Shown one piece after another: positions 52,474-63,506 of a DNA stretch of 64,000 nt. The notes beneath the pieces were generated by a model that saw nothing but the letters and a program-made list of their open reading frames with translations, did not search any database and had not been told where the DNA came from. Made by a program: the position numbers and the translations under genes. The stretch is from Methylotetracoccus oryzae (GTDB lineage Bacteria > Pseudomonadota > Gammaproteobacteria > Methylococcales > Methylococcaceae). Each line of letters opens with the position of its first letter. The first letter of the stretch is position 1. The stretch spans positions 150,893 through 214,892 of the forward strand of contig NZ_SRSH01000008.1 in NCBI RefSeq assembly GCF_006175985.1. The letters run 5' to 3'.

Positions 52474-53499
52474 CTAGGCGAGGAATCGCTGGAGCAGCAT
52501 CTCGGCGATCTGCACGCTGTTGAGGGCCGCGCCCTTGCGAACGTTATCTGCGACGACCCACAAGTTCAAGCCCAAGGGATGAGAAATGTCCTCCCGGATG
52601 CGACCCACGTAAACGGCATCATGACCCGCGGCTTCGGTCACGGCGGTGGGATAGCCGCCTGGCTGGGGCTCGTCGATGACGATGACGCCGGGTGCGGCGG
52701 ACAAGAGGGCGCGGGCCTCGTCGGCGGTGATTTTCCGTCGCGTTTCAACATGCACGGCCTCCGAATGCCCATAGAACACGGGTACCCGAACGGTTGTCGG
52801 ATTCACCTGTACCGTGTCGTCGCCCAGAATCTTACGAGTCTCCCAGACCATTTTCATTTCTTCTTTGGTGTAACCGTTGTCCATGAAAACGTCGATCTGC
52901 GGGATGACGTTGAAGGCGATCTGTTTTGGATAGACCGCGGGATCCACCGGGCGTCCGTTGAGCAGCTTGGCGGTCTGGCCGGCGAGTTCTTCGATGGCTT
53001 TCCGGCCCGTCCCCGATACGGCCTGGTACGTCGACACATTGATCCGGGCAATCCCGACGGCGTCGAAGATCGGCTTCAGCGCGACGACCATCTGTATGGT
53101 CGAGCAGTTCGGGTTCGCGATGATGCCGCGGTGACGAAAATCTGCGATGCGCTCGGGGTTGACTTCGGGCACGACCAGCGGAATCTCGTCGTCATAGCGG
53201 AAGCAGGAGGTGTTGTCGATCACCACGCAGCCGGCTGCCGCCGCCTTAGGTGCAAATTCCGCCGATACGGAGGCGCCGGCCGAAAACAGCCCGATCTGCG
53301 CCTTGGTCCAGTCGAAGTGCTCGACGTCGGTGACCGTCAGGGTCTCGTCACCGAACTCGACTCGTTTTCCCGCGGACCGTGCGCTGGCGAGCGCGTAAAC
53401 TTCACCGACCGGAAAATTCCGTTGCGCGAGGATCGAAAGCATAGTTTCGCCGACGGCGCCGGTAGCACCCAGTACGGCCACATTAACGGTCTTGTTCAT
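52474..53499 (-). CDS. asd: Aspartate-semialdehyde dehydrogenase Asd
   Basis: Asd reduces aspartyl phosphate to aspartate semialdehyde, the branch point to lysine, diaminopimelate, threonine and methionine. The 341-residue product has NVAVLGATGAVGETML, the active-site cysteine in IIANPNCSTIQMV (near residue 130), STYQAVSGTGRKAIEEL and VFYGHSEAVHVET. It supplies the diaminopimelate pathway that feeds MurE. leuB, usually its upstream neighbour in related genomes, is not present. Confidence 0.96.
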   Translation of the reverse strand: MNKTVNVAVLGATGAVGETMLSILAQRNFPVGEVYALASARSAGKRVEFGDETLTVTDVEHFDWTKAQIGLFSAGASVSAEFAPKAAAAGCVVIDNTSCFRYDDEIPLVVPEVNPERIADFRHRGIIANPNCSTIQMVVALKPIFDAVGIARINVSTYQAVSGTGRKAIEELAGQTAKLLNGRPVDPAVYPKQIAFNVIPQIDVFMDNGYTKEEMKMVWETRKILGDDTVQVNPTTVRVPVFYGHSEAVHVETRRKITADEARALLSAAPGVIVIDEPQPGGYPTAVTEAAGHDAVYVGRIREDISHPLGLNLWVVADNVRKGAALNSVQIAEMLLQRFLA

Positions 53500-53630
53500 C
53501 GCTTTGGGTCAGAGTCGTTCGAGAGTTGTGCGTAGCTCGCGCTTCAGCCGGGGGGCGCACGGAGGGGTGACTTCCACCCCGGCAAGCGCGATTTGTCGTG
53601 CGACGCCTCGGGGCCGCATCGCCTCCGTAT

Positions 53631-54278
53631 TCAGGTCGGTACCGTGTCCGGAAACAGCCAGGGCGCGGCAGAGCGCCGGCGCGCCTCATAGGCCTCGATC
53701 TGCGCGCGGTGCTGCAGTGTCAGTGCAATGTCATCAAGGCCATGCAGCAGCCGATGCTTGCGCGATGCATCGATCTCGAACGGAATCACTCGGCCGTCCT
53801 GAGTCGCGATGGTCTGCAGCTCCAGATCGATAGTCAAGTCGTGACCCGACCCGGCCAGCGTGAATAGTTCATCGACGGTTTTTGCATCCAGGACGATCGG
53901 CAGGATGCCGTTCTTGAAGCAGTTGTTGTAGAAGATGTCAGCGAAGCTGGGGGCGATGATGGCCCGGATGCCGAAGTCCTCGAGTGCCCAGGGCGCGTGC
54001 TCGCGCGACGAACCGCAGCCGAAATTTTCGCGTGTCAGCAGGATACGAGCCTCCGCGAACAGCGGCTGGTTCAGCACGAACTCTGGATTCAACGGGCGGT
54101 CGGTGCAATCCATACCCGGTTCGCCGTGGTCCAGATAGCGCCACTCGTCAAACAGGTAAGGACCGAAGCCAGCACGCTGAATGGACTTCAGGAACTGCTT
54201 TGGAATGATGGCGTCGGTATCGATGTTGGCCCGATCCAGAGGGGCGACGCGGGCGGTGATACGGGTGAAAGCTTTCAT
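53631..54278 (-). CDS. leuD: 3-isopropylmalate dehydratase small subunit LeuD
   Basis: LeuD forms the swivel domain of isopropylmalate isomerase with LeuC in leucine synthesis. The 215-residue product has [39 protein letters not shown] and [10 protein letters not shown]. It starts 19 bases after leuC ends, so the two are one transcript. A 131-base gap without a gene follows, where leuB would be expected. Confidence 0.96.
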   Translation of the reverse strand: MKAFTRITARVAPLDRANIDTDAIIPKQFLKSIQRAGFGPYLFDEWRYLDHGEPGMDCTDRPLNPEFVLNQPLFAEARILLTRENFGCGSSREHAPWALEDFGIRAIIAPSFADIFYNNCFKNGILPIVLDAKTVDELFTLAGSGHDLTIDLELQTIATQDGRVIPFEIDASRKHRLLHGLDDIALTLQHRAQIEAYEARRRSAAPWLFPDTVPT

Positions 54279-54297
54279 GGAGATTAACCGATCAGGC

Positions 54298-55701
54298 TCA
54301 GAGGCGGGTGATGTCGACGAAATGACCGTGGACGGCTGCGGCCGCCGCCATCGCCGGGCTCACGAGATGGGTTCGACCGCCATAGCCCTGGCGTCCCTCG
54401 AAATTCCGGTTTGAAGTCGATGCACAGCGTTCGCCGGGTTCGAGGCGGTCGGCATTCATCGCCAGACACATCGAGCACCCCGGTTCTCGCCACTCGAATC
54501 CGGCTTCGCGAAAGATCCGGTCAAGTCCTTCGCGTTCGGCCTGTTCCTTGACCAGGCCCGAGCCAGGTACAACCAGCGCAAGCCGCACATTGCTGGCCCG
54601 CTGCCTGCCTTGCACTACGGCGGCGGCCGCGCGCAGGTCCTCGATGCGCCCATTCGTGCAGGAACCAATGAAAACTTTGTCGACCGCCACGTCGGTCAGC
54701 GGGGTACCGGGTTTCAGGCCCATGTAGTCGAGTGCGCGTTGTATCCCCGCGCGGCGCGTCGCATCAGCTTCGGCATTCGGATCCGGGACTCTGCCATCGA
54801 TCGGCAACACCATCTCGGGCGAGGTTCCCCAGGTGACTTGTGGACGGATGTCCTCAGCGCGGATTTCCACCTCGGCATCGAAGTGGGCGCCGTCATCGCT
54901 ATGCAAATGTGCCCAGGCGGCGACTGCCTGGTCCCAAAGTGCGCCCTTCGGGGCGAAGGGCCGGTTGGTCAGATAGTTCACCGTGGTGGCATCGACCGCG
55001 ATCAGTCCGGCACGCGCACCGGCCTCGATTGCCATGTTGCAGACGGTCATGCGGCCCTCCATCGAGAGGTCGCGGATGACCGACCCGGTGAACTCGATCG
55101 TGTAGCCCGTGCCGCCGGCGGTGCCGAGCCGTCCGATGATGGCCAGAATTACGTCCTTGGCGGTCAGACCCGGCTGAAGGGTCCCTTCCACGGCGACGCG
55201 CATGTTCTTGGCTTTCCGCTGCACCAGACATTGGGTGGCGAGTACGTGCTCGACTTCCGAGGTGCCGATGCCGAAGGCTAGGGCCCCGAATGCGCCATGC
55301 GTCGAGGTATGCGAGTCGCCACAGACGATGGTCATGCCGGGCAAGGTCGCGCCCTGTTCCGGTCCCATGACGTGCACGACGCCCTGCCGAATGTCCGACA
55401 TCGCGAACTCGGTAATGCCGAACTCCGCACAGTTGCGGTCCAGCGTCTCGACCTGGAGCCGCGAGATCGGGTCGCTGATGCCGGCCTGACGGTCGGTGGT
55501 CGGCACGTTGTGGTCGGGTACGGCGAGGTTTGCGGACCGACGCCAGGGTTTCCGGCCGGACAGCCGCAGACCCTCGAACGCCTGTGGTGAGGTGACTTCG
55601 TGGATCAGCTGGCGGTCGATGTAGATCAACGCCGAGCCATCGTCTTCGGCCAGGACGAGATGATCGTTCCAGATTTTGTCGTAGAGCGTTTTGGCGGTCA
55701 T
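54298..55701 (-). CDS. leuC: 3-isopropylmalate dehydratase large subunit LeuC
   Basis: LeuC carries the 4Fe-4S cluster of isopropylmalate isomerase. The 467-residue product has [35 protein letters not shown], and the cluster cysteines in FIGSCTNGR and [10 protein letters not shown]. The ATG at 55701 gives the family start and a length equal to E. coli LeuC; a TTG 30 bases upstream is less likely. I saw no leucine-codon leader peptide upstream. Confidence 0.96.
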   Translation of the reverse strand: MTAKTLYDKIWNDHLVLAEDDGSALIYIDRQLIHEVTSPQAFEGLRLSGRKPWRRSANLAVPDHNVPTTDRQAGISDPISRLQVETLDRNCAEFGITEFAMSDIRQGVVHVMGPEQGATLPGMTIVCGDSHTSTHGAFGALAFGIGTSEVEHVLATQCLVQRKAKNMRVAVEGTLQPGLTAKDVILAIIGRLGTAGGTGYTIEFTGSVIRDLSMEGRMTVCNMAIEAGARAGLIAVDATTVNYLTNRPFAPKGALWDQAVAAWAHLHSDDGAHFDAEVEIRAEDIRPQVTWGTSPEMVLPIDGRVPDPNAEADATRRAGIQRALDYMGLKPGTPLTDVAVDKVFIGSCTNGRIEDLRAAAAVVQGRQRASNVRLALVVPGSGLVKEQAEREGLDRIFREAGFEWREPGCSMCLAMNADRLEPGERCASTSNRNFEGRQGYGGRTHLVSPAMAAAAAVHGHFVDITRL

Positions 55702-55784
55702 CGGCTTCGGGCAGGTTTCGGTATCAAACAATGTGGGACGACGTCCCCCGTACGTTTCGACAAACGGTAGTGATTTTTTCTCGC

Positions 55785-56480
<696 letters not shown>

Positions 56481-56527
56481 TCATGACGCCAGATCCCTCT
56501 GGCACGCTTGGGATCGGATCTGCACGG

Positions 56528-56561
56528 GGAGGGACGCGGTTGATCGCCGACGCGCCCCTCC
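56528..56561 (-). terminator. Hairpin between htpG and adk
   Basis: On the minus strand GGAGGGGCGCG pairs with CGCGTCCCTCC (11 pairs, one wobble) around a 12-base loop, 27 bases after the htpG stop. A second small stem with a GGGA loop lies at 56488-56503. No T-run follows, so it may act as a processing or partial stop signal. Confidence 0.45.
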
Positions 56562-56587
56562 GAAGGGTAATTGCAGGGGTCTGCAGC

Positions 56588-58504
56588 CTACTGCATCAGG
56601 CCCTGCAACAGGCTGTTGATGCGGTGGACGAACTGCGACGGATCGTCCAGTTGTCCGCCCTCCGACAACACCGCCTGATCGAACAGGATGCGAGCGAGAT
56701 CGTTGAAGCGCTGCTCGTCGGCTTCGTGCTTCAGATGGTTGACGATGGCATGGCCAGGGTTGATTTCAAGCACCGGCTTGCTGGCCGGCACCTGCTGACC
56801 GGCGGCCTTCATGATGCGCTCCATCGTGCGGCTCAGCCCATAGTCTTCCGAGATCAGGCACGAAGCCGACTCGGTCAGGCGGTGGCTGATCCGGACGTCG
56901 CTTACGCTGTCACCGAGTGCCGTCTTGACGCGCTCGGTCAGCGGTTTCAACTCTTCGGTCAGCTTCTCCTGCTGCTCCTTGTCCGTAGCTTCGTCCTCGC
57001 CCAGCTTCGATAGGTCGAGGTTGCCCTTTGCGACTGACTGCAGGTGTTTGCCTTCGTATTCGGTCAGGTAACCGACCAGCCACTCATCGACGCGATCGTG
57101 CAGCAGCAGGACCTCGACGCCCTTCTTCCGGAACACTTCGAGATGCGGGCTGTTTGCCGCTGCCCCGTAGGATTCAGCGGTAATGTAGTAGATCTTGTCC
57201 TGATCCTCCGGCATCCGTGCCAGGTAGTCGGCCAGAGAGACCGTCTGAGCGTCGCTGCCGGTATGGGTTGAGGCGAAGCGGAGCAGTTTGGCGATTCGCT
57301 CGCGGTTCTTGAAGTCTTCGATCGGCCCTTCCTTGAGCACCGAACCGAACTCCTTCCAGAATGTTGCGTATTTCTCGGGCTCGTTGGCGGCGATGTCTTC
57401 GAGCAGGCCCAGGACTTTCTTGACCGCACCCGAGCGGATCTTTTCGAGTTGCTTGTTCTCCTGCAGGATCTCGCGCGAGACGTTCAGCGGCAGGGAATCC
57501 GAGTCGATCACGCCGCGCACGAAGCGCAGATACCGCGGCATCAGCTTCTCCGTGTCCTCCATGATGAATACCTTGCGCACGTAGAGACGCACGCCGCGCT
57601 TGGCGTCGCGGTCCCACAGGTCGAAGGGGGCATGCGCGGGCACGTAGAGCAGCAAGGTGTACTCGTTGGTGCCCTCGACCCGGCTGTGCAAGCGGGCCCA
57701 GGGTTCCTGGAAGTCGTGCGAGACGTGCTTGTAGAACTCGTTGTAGGCTTCGTCGCTGATGTCTTCCTTGGACTTCGCCCAGAGCGCTGAGGCACTGTTG
57801 ATGGTTTCCCATTCGACTTCCGTAGCCTTCTCCTCTTCATCGTCCCCCGTGACCTTGTCCTTAGTCATCAGGATGGGTACGGAGATGTGGTCCGAGAATT
57901 TACGGATGATGCTGCGGAGCTTCCAGCCGTCGAGGAATTCGTCTTCATCCGCGCGCAGGTGCAGCGTGACGCGGGTTCCGCGTTCCGGTCGGTCAATCGT
58001 TTCCAGTGTGTAATCGCCTTCGCCGGTGGACTCCCAGCGGACGCCGTCGCTCTGGTTGTGGCCTGCCTTGCGGGTCTCGAGCACGACCTTGTCGGCGACG
58101 ATAAAGCTGGAATAGAAGCCGACGCCGAACTGTCCGATCAACTGGCTGTCCTTGGCCTCGTCTCCGGTCAGCGACTCGAAGAACTTGCGGGTTCCGGAGC
58201 GGGCGATCGTGCCGATGTTCTGCTGCACTTCCTCGCGGTTCATGCCGACGCCATTGTCGGTGATCGAGATGGTCCGATTCGCCTTGTCGAATTCGATTCT
58301 GACCTTCAGTTCAGCGTCACCCTCATACAGCGCCTCATGCGTCAGCGCCAGGAATCGCAGCTTGTCGATCGCGTCCGAGGCGTTGGAGACGAGCTCCCGC
58401 AAAAAGATTTCCTTGTTGCTGTAAAGCGAGTGGATCATCAGGTTCAGCAACTGCTTGACTTCGGCCTCGAAGCCCAGCGTTACCTTTTGCTCAGCGGTAG
58501 TCAT
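56588..58504 (-). CDS. htpG: Chaperone HtpG (Hsp90)
   Basis: HtpG is the bacterial Hsp90, an ATP-dependent chaperone working with DnaK. The 638-residue product has the GHKL ATPase motifs [31 protein letters not shown] and [16 protein letters not shown], a middle domain with [20 protein letters not shown] and a C-terminal dimerisation domain. The ATG at 58504 is preceded by GGAG, with a longish gap. A sigma-32-type promoter lies about 67 bases upstream. Confidence 0.97.
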   Translation of the reverse strand: MTTAEQKVTLGFEAEVKQLLNLMIHSLYSNKEIFLRELVSNASDAIDKLRFLALTHEALYEGDAELKVRIEFDKANRTISITDNGVGMNREEVQQNIGTIARSGTRKFFESLTGDEAKDSQLIGQFGVGFYSSFIVADKVVLETRKAGHNQSDGVRWESTGEGDYTLETIDRPERGTRVTLHLRADEDEFLDGWKLRSIIRKFSDHISVPILMTKDKVTGDDEEEKATEVEWETINSASALWAKSKEDISDEAYNEFYKHVSHDFQEPWARLHSRVEGTNEYTLLLYVPAHAPFDLWDRDAKRGVRLYVRKVFIMEDTEKLMPRYLRFVRGVIDSDSLPLNVSREILQENKQLEKIRSGAVKKVLGLLEDIAANEPEKYATFWKEFGSVLKEGPIEDFKNRERIAKLLRFASTHTGSDAQTVSLADYLARMPEDQDKIYYITAESYGAAANSPHLEVFRKKGVEVLLLHDRVDEWLVGYLTEYEGKHLQSVAKGNLDLSKLGEDEATDKEQQEKLTEELKPLTERVKTALGDSVSDVRISHRLTESASCLISEDYGLSRTMERIMKAAGQQVPASKPVLEINPGHAIVNHLKHEADEQRFNDLARILFDQAVLSEGGQLDDPSQFVHRINSLLQGLMQ

Positions 58505-58570
58505 GTCCGGACAGGTCTCCTTTGGTTGTAGGTGGCACGTGGTGACGATCGAACGCCAATGACCCAGGCG

Positions 58571-58599
58571 AAATGGGTCGCAGGTCCAGGGTTTTCAAG
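58571..58599 (-). promoter_or_regulatory. Sigma-32 heat-shock promoter of htpG
   Basis: On the minus strand CTTGAAA (58599-58593) is followed after 14 bases by ACCCATTT (58578-58571). The known sigma-32 consensus is CTTGAAA, 11-16 bases, CCCCATNT, so only one base differs. The position upstream of an Hsp90 gene strongly supports it. Confidence 0.8.
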
Positions 58600-58622
58600 G
58601 GCAGTTCGGTGACGTTCGATCT

Positions 58623-59222
58623 TCAAACGGAGCGGATCACCTTGGGATTCTGACATTCCGCATGGCGAAAGCAGGTGATCAGGTGATCGTTCACCATCCC
58701 GGTGGCCTGCATGTGCGCGTAAATGATCGTGCTGCCGACGAATTTGAAACCACGCCGGCGCAGTTCCTGGCTGAGCCGGTCCGATGCGGCCGAATGCGCT
58801 GGAACCTCGGCCATATCCTGCCAGTGATTGATGATCGGATTACCATCGACAAAGCTCCACAGGAACGCATCGAGGCCCCCGAATTCATCCTGAACGGCAA
58901 GCGTCTTCTGGGCATTGATGATGGCGCTCTCGATCTTGAGACGATTACGCACAATGCCCGGAAAGCCCATCAGGCGCTCGACCTCGGCCGGACCAAAGCG
59001 CGCGACGGCTGCCGGATCGAAATCAGCAAACGCTTCCCGGTAGCCCTGACGCTTCTTGAGGATCGTCGCCCAGCTGAGGCCCGCCTGGGCGCCCTCCAGT
59101 AGCAGAAACTCGAACTGCGTACGCTCATCGTGCACGGGTACACCCCATTCCTGGTCATGGTAGCGAACGTAGGCTTCATTCATGCCGGCATAGGACCAAG
59201 GGCAGCGGACTGGGCAGGTCAT
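58623..59222 (-). CDS. tag: DNA-3-methyladenine glycosylase I Tag
   Basis: Tag removes 3-methyladenine from alkylated DNA. The 199-residue product starts MTCPVRCPWSYAGMNEAYVRYHDQEWG, has FEFLLLEGAQAGLSWATILKKR and ends with the zinc-type segment GMVNDHLITCFRH. The ATG at 59222 has AGGAG upstream. A 282-base divergent gap to glgX holds the palindrome CTTTCCGGAAAG (59394-59405) and a GTCCGG/CCGGAC stem (59281-59297) but no gene. Confidence 0.95.
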   Translation of the reverse strand: MTCPVRCPWSYAGMNEAYVRYHDQEWGVPVHDERTQFEFLLLEGAQAGLSWATILKKRQGYREAFADFDPAAVARFGPAEVERLMGFPGIVRNRLKIESAIINAQKTLAVQDEFGGLDAFLWSFVDGNPIINHWQDMAEVPAHSAASDRLSQELRRRGFKFVGSTIIYAHMQATGMVNDHLITCFRHAECQNPKVIRSV

Positions 59223-59504
59223 CGGGTTCTCCTGGCTGATTTCGGACGGTCTGGAGCGCACAATCATCGTGCCGGTTCCGGTCCGGGCAGGCCGGACAGA
59301 GACGGGAATCGGCCATGTGAACGCTTTATCCCTACTTTGGGTGGCGTTGCAGCATCCCGTGCGAAGCAGTATGGTAGCCGGTGATCAGGAGCACTTTCCG
59401 GAAAGCCAGTCCGGCCTAGACCCGGGCACCCAAGTTCAGTCGCGTTGCCAGTAGGGAAACCGGTTGTGATTGCGGGGGCATCTTTCGGAAGGGGGATTTA
59501 GGGA

Positions 59505-61655
59505 GTGCGCCATCAACCGTGTTCCTTAGCAATCGTTCCGGCCATGAACCTCGATCTTCTCTCCGACCGATTTCTCCAGCGAGCTACCCGCGCGTTCCGT
59601 TGCAGTGACGGTTCGCCGTTGCCGCTGGGCCCGTCTCTGCAGTCCGCGGGTGTCAACTTCAGCCTTTTCAGCCGTAATGCGACGCGCGTTTGGCTGCTAC
59701 TCTACGAGACGGCCGAGGCTCGCGAGCCCTGCAGCATCGTCCAGCTGGATCCGCGTCGCAATCGTACCGGAGACATCTGGCACATCCGAGTTGAAGGCGT
59801 CGGCCGCGGCTTGGCTTACGCGTTTCGCGTAGACGGACCCTGCGCACCGGAGCAAGGACACCGGTTTGCTCCGGAGCGTGTTCTGATCGACCCTTACGCG
59901 ACGGCCTTGTACGCGCCACCGAACTGGACATTTGACGAAGCGTGCGGTGACAGGGCGCAGTCCCAGGTTCGCAGCCTGGTCACGGCACCGCAGTTCGACT
60001 GGGAGGGTGATCGTCCGCTGCGGTTACCCTGGTCGGAGACCGTGATCTACGAGACGCATGTGCGGGGTCTGACCTGGCATCCCTCGTCACGGGTCAACGC
60101 GCCCGGAACCTACCGGGGCGTCATCGACAAGATCCCCTATTTCAAGGAACTGGGCATCACGGCCATCGAGTTCCTGCCGCTGCAGGAGTTCAATCCGGAC
60201 GAGCTGACGCGGGTCAACCCGATGAGCGGCGAGCGTCTGACCAATTACTGGGGCTACAGCACGATCGCCTTCTTCGCCCCCCACCAGGGTTTCGGGACGC
60301 GGCGCTATCCCGGTTGTCAGGTGGACGAGTTCAAGGAGATGGTCAAGGCACTACACCAGGCCGGTATCGAGGTGTTGCTGGACGTGGTCTTCAACCATAC
60401 GGCCGAGGGTGATGAAACCGGACCCACGTTCAGTTTTCGCGGGCTGGACAACAGCATTTATTACCTGCTTGAAGACGATAAACGGTCCTACAAGAACTAT
60501 TCCGGCTGCGGCAACACCGTCAACTGTAACCACCCGGTCGTTATCAACTTCATTCTGGAGTGCCTGCGCTACTGGGTTGTCGAGATGCATGTCGACGGCT
60601 TTCGCTTCGATCTGGCGTCGATCCTCAGCCGTGACCGGAGCGGGCGGTTGATTCCGAACCCGCCGCTGCTCGAGGCGATCAGCGAGGATCCCATCCTGCG
60701 GCAAACCAAGCTGATTGCCGAGGCCTGGGATGCCGGCGGCGCCTATCTGGTGGGGCGTTTCCCGGGAGATGGCTGGTCGGAATGGAACGGCGTCTATCGG
60801 GACGATGTGCGTCGCTACTGGCGCGGCGATCAGGGTATGGCCGGCGCGTTCGCGCAGCGCTTGACCGGCAGCGCCGACCTGTACGAGCACAGCGGTCGGT
60901 CGGCGGTCCATTCCATCAATTTCGTGACCTGCCATGACGGCTTCACGCTCAACGATCTCGTGTCCTATGAGCAGAAGCACAACTGGGCCAATGGCGAAAG
61001 CAATCGGGATGGCTGCGATGCCAACTTCAGCGCCAACTACGGTGTCGAAGGTCCTACCGACGATCCGCAGATTCAGCGGATTCGAACGCGCCAGATGAAA
61101 AATTTTCTGGCTACGTTGCTGTTGTCGCGTGGCGTGCCGATGTTGCTGGGCGGCGATGAGTTCTGTCGCACGCAGCGGGGCAACAACAACGCCTATTGCC
61201 AGGATAACGAGGTGTCGTGGTTCGACTGGCGTCTGGTTGAACAGAACCGGGCCATGCTCGAATTCACGCGGGGTTTGCTGGCCTTTCGGGCTCGCCACCA
61301 GGTGGTGTCGCGCGATGAGTTCTATCGCCCGCAGGATCTGAGCTGGTTCAATGCCTGCGGCTGGATGCCGGAATGGCATTCGGACGCGGCGATCGGCTGC
61401 CACTTCCATTGTGCAATGGGCGGGGAGCGGCAATTGTGCATGCTGTTCAACCCGACGTCGCATGCCGTCAACTTCGTGCTGCCGCATCCTCCGGAGAATG
61501 ACGTGTGGCTCAAGGCCATTGACACCGGGGCGACACCGCCCTTCGATATTTGTGCGCCGGGCGCCGAAATACCTCTGTTCGAGCAGGACAGCCTGCTGGT
61601 CTGGGACAAGACTCTGGTGGTACTTCTCAGCGACCGGGACCCGCGCCTAAAGTGA
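59505..61655 (+). CDS. glgX: Glycogen debranching enzyme GlgX
   Basis: GlgX hydrolyses alpha-1,6 branches in limit-digested glycogen. The 716-residue product has an N-terminal CBM48-like domain (PLPLGPSLQSAGVNFSLFSR), a GH13 catalytic barrel with DVVFNHTAEG, the nucleophile motif VDGFRFDLAS, the acid/base in LIAEAWDAGG and FVTCHDGFTLNDL, and a C-terminal beta domain. The GTG at 59505 is favoured by GGGGG nine bases upstream; ATG 59544 lacks a site. No other glycogen gene is nearby. Confidence 0.95.
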   Translation: MRHQPCSLAIVPAMNLDLLSDRFLQRATRAFRCSDGSPLPLGPSLQSAGVNFSLFSRNATRVWLLLYETAEAREPCSIVQLDPRRNRTGDIWHIRVEGVGRGLAYAFRVDGPCAPEQGHRFAPERVLIDPYATALYAPPNWTFDEACGDRAQSQVRSLVTAPQFDWEGDRPLRLPWSETVIYETHVRGLTWHPSSRVNAPGTYRGVIDKIPYFKELGITAIEFLPLQEFNPDELTRVNPMSGERLTNYWGYSTIAFFAPHQGFGTRRYPGCQVDEFKEMVKALHQAGIEVLLDVVFNHTAEGDETGPTFSFRGLDNSIYYLLEDDKRSYKNYSGCGNTVNCNHPVVINFILECLRYWVVEMHVDGFRFDLASILSRDRSGRLIPNPPLLEAISEDPILRQTKLIAEAWDAGGAYLVGRFPGDGWSEWNGVYRDDVRRYWRGDQGMAGAFAQRLTGSADLYEHSGRSAVHSINFVTCHDGFTLNDLVSYEQKHNWANGESNRDGCDANFSANYGVEGPTDDPQIQRIRTRQMKNFLATLLLSRGVPMLLGGDEFCRTQRGNNNAYCQDNEVSWFDWRLVEQNRAMLEFTRGLLAFRARHQVVSRDEFYRPQDLSWFNACGWMPEWHSDAAIGCHFHCAMGGERQLCMLFNPTSHAVNFVLPHPPENDVWLKAIDTGATPPFDICAPGAEIPLFEQDSLLVWDKTLVVLLSDRDPRLK

Positions 61656-61661
61656 TGTGGA

Positions 61662-61688
61662 CTGGTGGAGGCTTGACGCCTCCACCAG
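61662..61688. terminator. Strong hairpin between glgX and the SoxYZ-like gene
   Basis: CTGGTGGAGGC at 61662-61672 and GCCTCCACCAG at 61678-61688 form a perfect 11-base stem with a five-base loop, seven bases after glgX. It lies between converging genes and can fold on either strand. A T-run is missing. Confidence 0.55.
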
Positions 61689-61701
61689 GTTCCGACCTCA
61701 C

Positions 61702-62520
61702 TCAGGGCGTCAAGGTCTGCGTCGTTGAATAGCGGCCGCCAAGGTTGTCCCGAATTTCCGCCTTCAACTCGCCTTGTCCTTGCGGTACGAAGTAAAACCG
61801 GAAGTTTGGGTCCGCGCTGATCGCGATATCGGTCTGAGCCGTCATGACTGGCCTGTCGTTGAAGCTGACTTTGACCTCTTCGACATAGTGAGCTGGTTGC
61901 ACCATGCGCGAAATCTGATTCATCTGGAGGCCGGTGATGTTCGGATGGCTGATCAGCAGTTGAGTGAGGTTGGGTTGCTGTGGCGTCAGACGCTCACCGT
62001 CCATCTTGAATTTCATCTTGCCAAGGCGCGCCATCGCCGCCTCCAGGTCGCCCCCGATCGGGGCCGAACAGCCGCCGCTGGCCTTGACGAAGGCCTTGGC
62101 CATATGCACCTTGCCGTCATTGGTCTCGGCGATGGCTCGCACATAGCTATACGAGTTCACGCGGACGCGCATTGCGATATCCGCCTTCCCTGAGTCCGGC
62201 GTGAATTCGAACGACGCCCCGAACGGGACCGGGTTATTATCGATGACCAGCGTGATCTTCCTGATGAACCGCTCGGGCGTCTGCGGGATCCGGCTGGTGA
62301 TCTGCAGCGGGACCAAGGCCGGGTCCTCGGCACGATAGGGCGCGGACAGTTCGATCACGTCGTTGCCTTCCTCGATGGCTTTCTCGCCGATGAACTTTGC
62401 GCGCAGGCCATTGACCCAGGCGGTTTCATCCGGCATGTCGCTGGCGCCCGAGCCGAGGCTCGGCGAAAGCAGTGCGATCGCCAGAAGGAGGCTGGAGAAG
62501 ACAAGTGGGCGACGGTGCAT
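61702..62520 (-). CDS. Quinoprotein dehydrogenase-associated SoxYZ-like carrier
   Basis: The 272-residue product has a signal peptide (about residues 1-25), a SoxY-like part with the cysteine in ASGGCSAPIGG (near residue 150), and a SoxZ-like C-terminal part. In sulfur oxidisers, SoxY carries substrate on a C-terminal GGCGG cysteine; here the cysteine is internal because the two subunits are fused. Proteins of this layout accompany PQQ-dependent dehydrogenases. It lies 62 bases downstream of a SoxH-like hydrolase. The ATG has GGAG upstream. The substrate is unknown. Confidence 0.82.
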   Translation of the reverse strand: MHRRPLVFSSLLLAIALLSPSLGSGASDMPDETAWVNGLRAKFIGEKAIEEGNDVIELSAPYRAEDPALVPLQITSRIPQTPERFIRKITLVIDNNPVPFGASFEFTPDSGKADIAMRVRVNSYSYVRAIAETNDGKVHMAKAFVKASGGCSAPIGGDLEAAMARLGKMKFKMDGERLTPQQPNLTQLLISHPNITGLQMNQISRMVQPAHYVEEVKVSFNDRPVMTAQTDIAISADPNFRFYFVPQGQGELKAEIRDNLGGRYSTTQTLTP

Positions 62521-62582
62521 ATTCGATTCTCCGTTCAGTATTTATTCCTCGATGATGATTCTTGCTGCCCGCAACAGCGCGG

Positions 62583-63506
62583 TCAGTCTTCTTCCCATTC
62601 AAGCTCGGCGTAGGCAGTCGCGACGTTCCTCGGGTGGAACTCATCGAACAACGCCCAGCGATTGCGTTCGGACCGCCCGGCTGATGCCACCGCCTGCTCG
62701 ATGGTACGGCCTTGCTTGATCGCCGCGCGAAGCTCGGTACGCAACTCGCTCAGGTATCTTATCTCGGGCGCTGCATCGGCCGGCCAAAATGCCGCGACGG
62801 GGCCGTGCCCCGGCACTGCGCGTTTAGCCGGTATCGCACGCACCCGGTCCAGTACCTTCAGCCAACCATTCAGGCTGCCGTCGATCACCGGCAGATGATC
62901 CATGAACAACAGGTCAGCCAGCCACAGCGTCTGCGTCGTTTCGTCGTAAACGGTCAGATCGTTGTCGGTATGGGCCGTTGCATGAGCTACCAGAGTCAGA
63001 CGTCGCTCGCCTAAATCGAGTTCCAACTCGCCGTTGACCTCGATGTCAGGTAGCACGAAGTCTTCCGCGGTCAGTGCGACGTCGAGGTCGCGGCTCGCCT
63101 TGTCAATGTAGAAGGCCGCACGTGCCGCCATCGCGGCAGCCAGCTTGTGATGACCGACGAAGCGTACGCCGGGCTCTCTGAAGGCGCGATTTCCGTAGAT
63201 GTGGTCCGGGTGCACGTGCGTATTGATCACGTAGCAGATCGGCGTGCGGGTCAGTGCCCTGATCCCTTCGCGCAGTGCGCGACCCTGTTCCGGGCTGCCT
63301 CCTGAATCGATGACGGCGACGCAGCGCTGGCCTTCGATGAAGCCGATGTTGGCGATCTCCCCCTGATTGTGGCGATCCGGCAGCTCATGCACGCCCTGGT
63401 GTACAAAAACGCCCGGGGCTATGGGTTCCAGGTGGATCGTTGTTCGGCCCGAACAGGGGCTTGCGGCGAGCAACAGCAGTGAAGCGAGCAGTGCTGGGCG
63501 GGGCAT
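62583..63506 (-). CDS. Metallo-beta-lactamase-fold hydrolase, SoxH-like
   Basis: The 307-residue product has a signal peptide (about residues 1-20) and a metallo-beta-lactamase domain: INTHVHPDHIYGN (HxHxDH metal site), later histidines in HATAHTDNDL and PGHGPVAAFW. It resembles the quinoprotein-relay zinc hydrolases found with SoxYZ-like carriers. It and the next gene form a two-gene unit. The ATG at 63506 starts the signal peptide; the upstream extension lacks similarity to the family. Confidence 0.85.
   Translation of the reverse strand: MPRPALLASLLLLAASPCSGRTTIHLEPIAPGVFVHQGVHELPDRHNQGEIANIGFIEGQRCVAVIDSGGSPEQGRALREGIRALTRTPICYVINTHVHPDHIYGNRAFREPGVRFVGHHKLAAAMAARAAFYIDKASRDLDVALTAEDFVLPDIEVNGELELDLGERRLTLVAHATAHTDNDLTVYDETTQTLWLADLLFMDHLPVIDGSLNGWLKVLDRVRAIPAKRAVPGHGPVAAFWPADAAPEIRYLSELRTELRAAIKQGRTIEQAVASAGRSERNRWALFDEFHPRNVATAYAELEWEED

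Noticed and set aside
52471..53535. Plus-strand open frame of 354 codons opposite asd
   Set aside because: It is antisense to the full asd gene with no family features.
60351..61487. Minus-strand open frame of 378 codons inside glgX
   Set aside because: It mirrors conserved GH13 sequence and has no independent ribosome site or motif.
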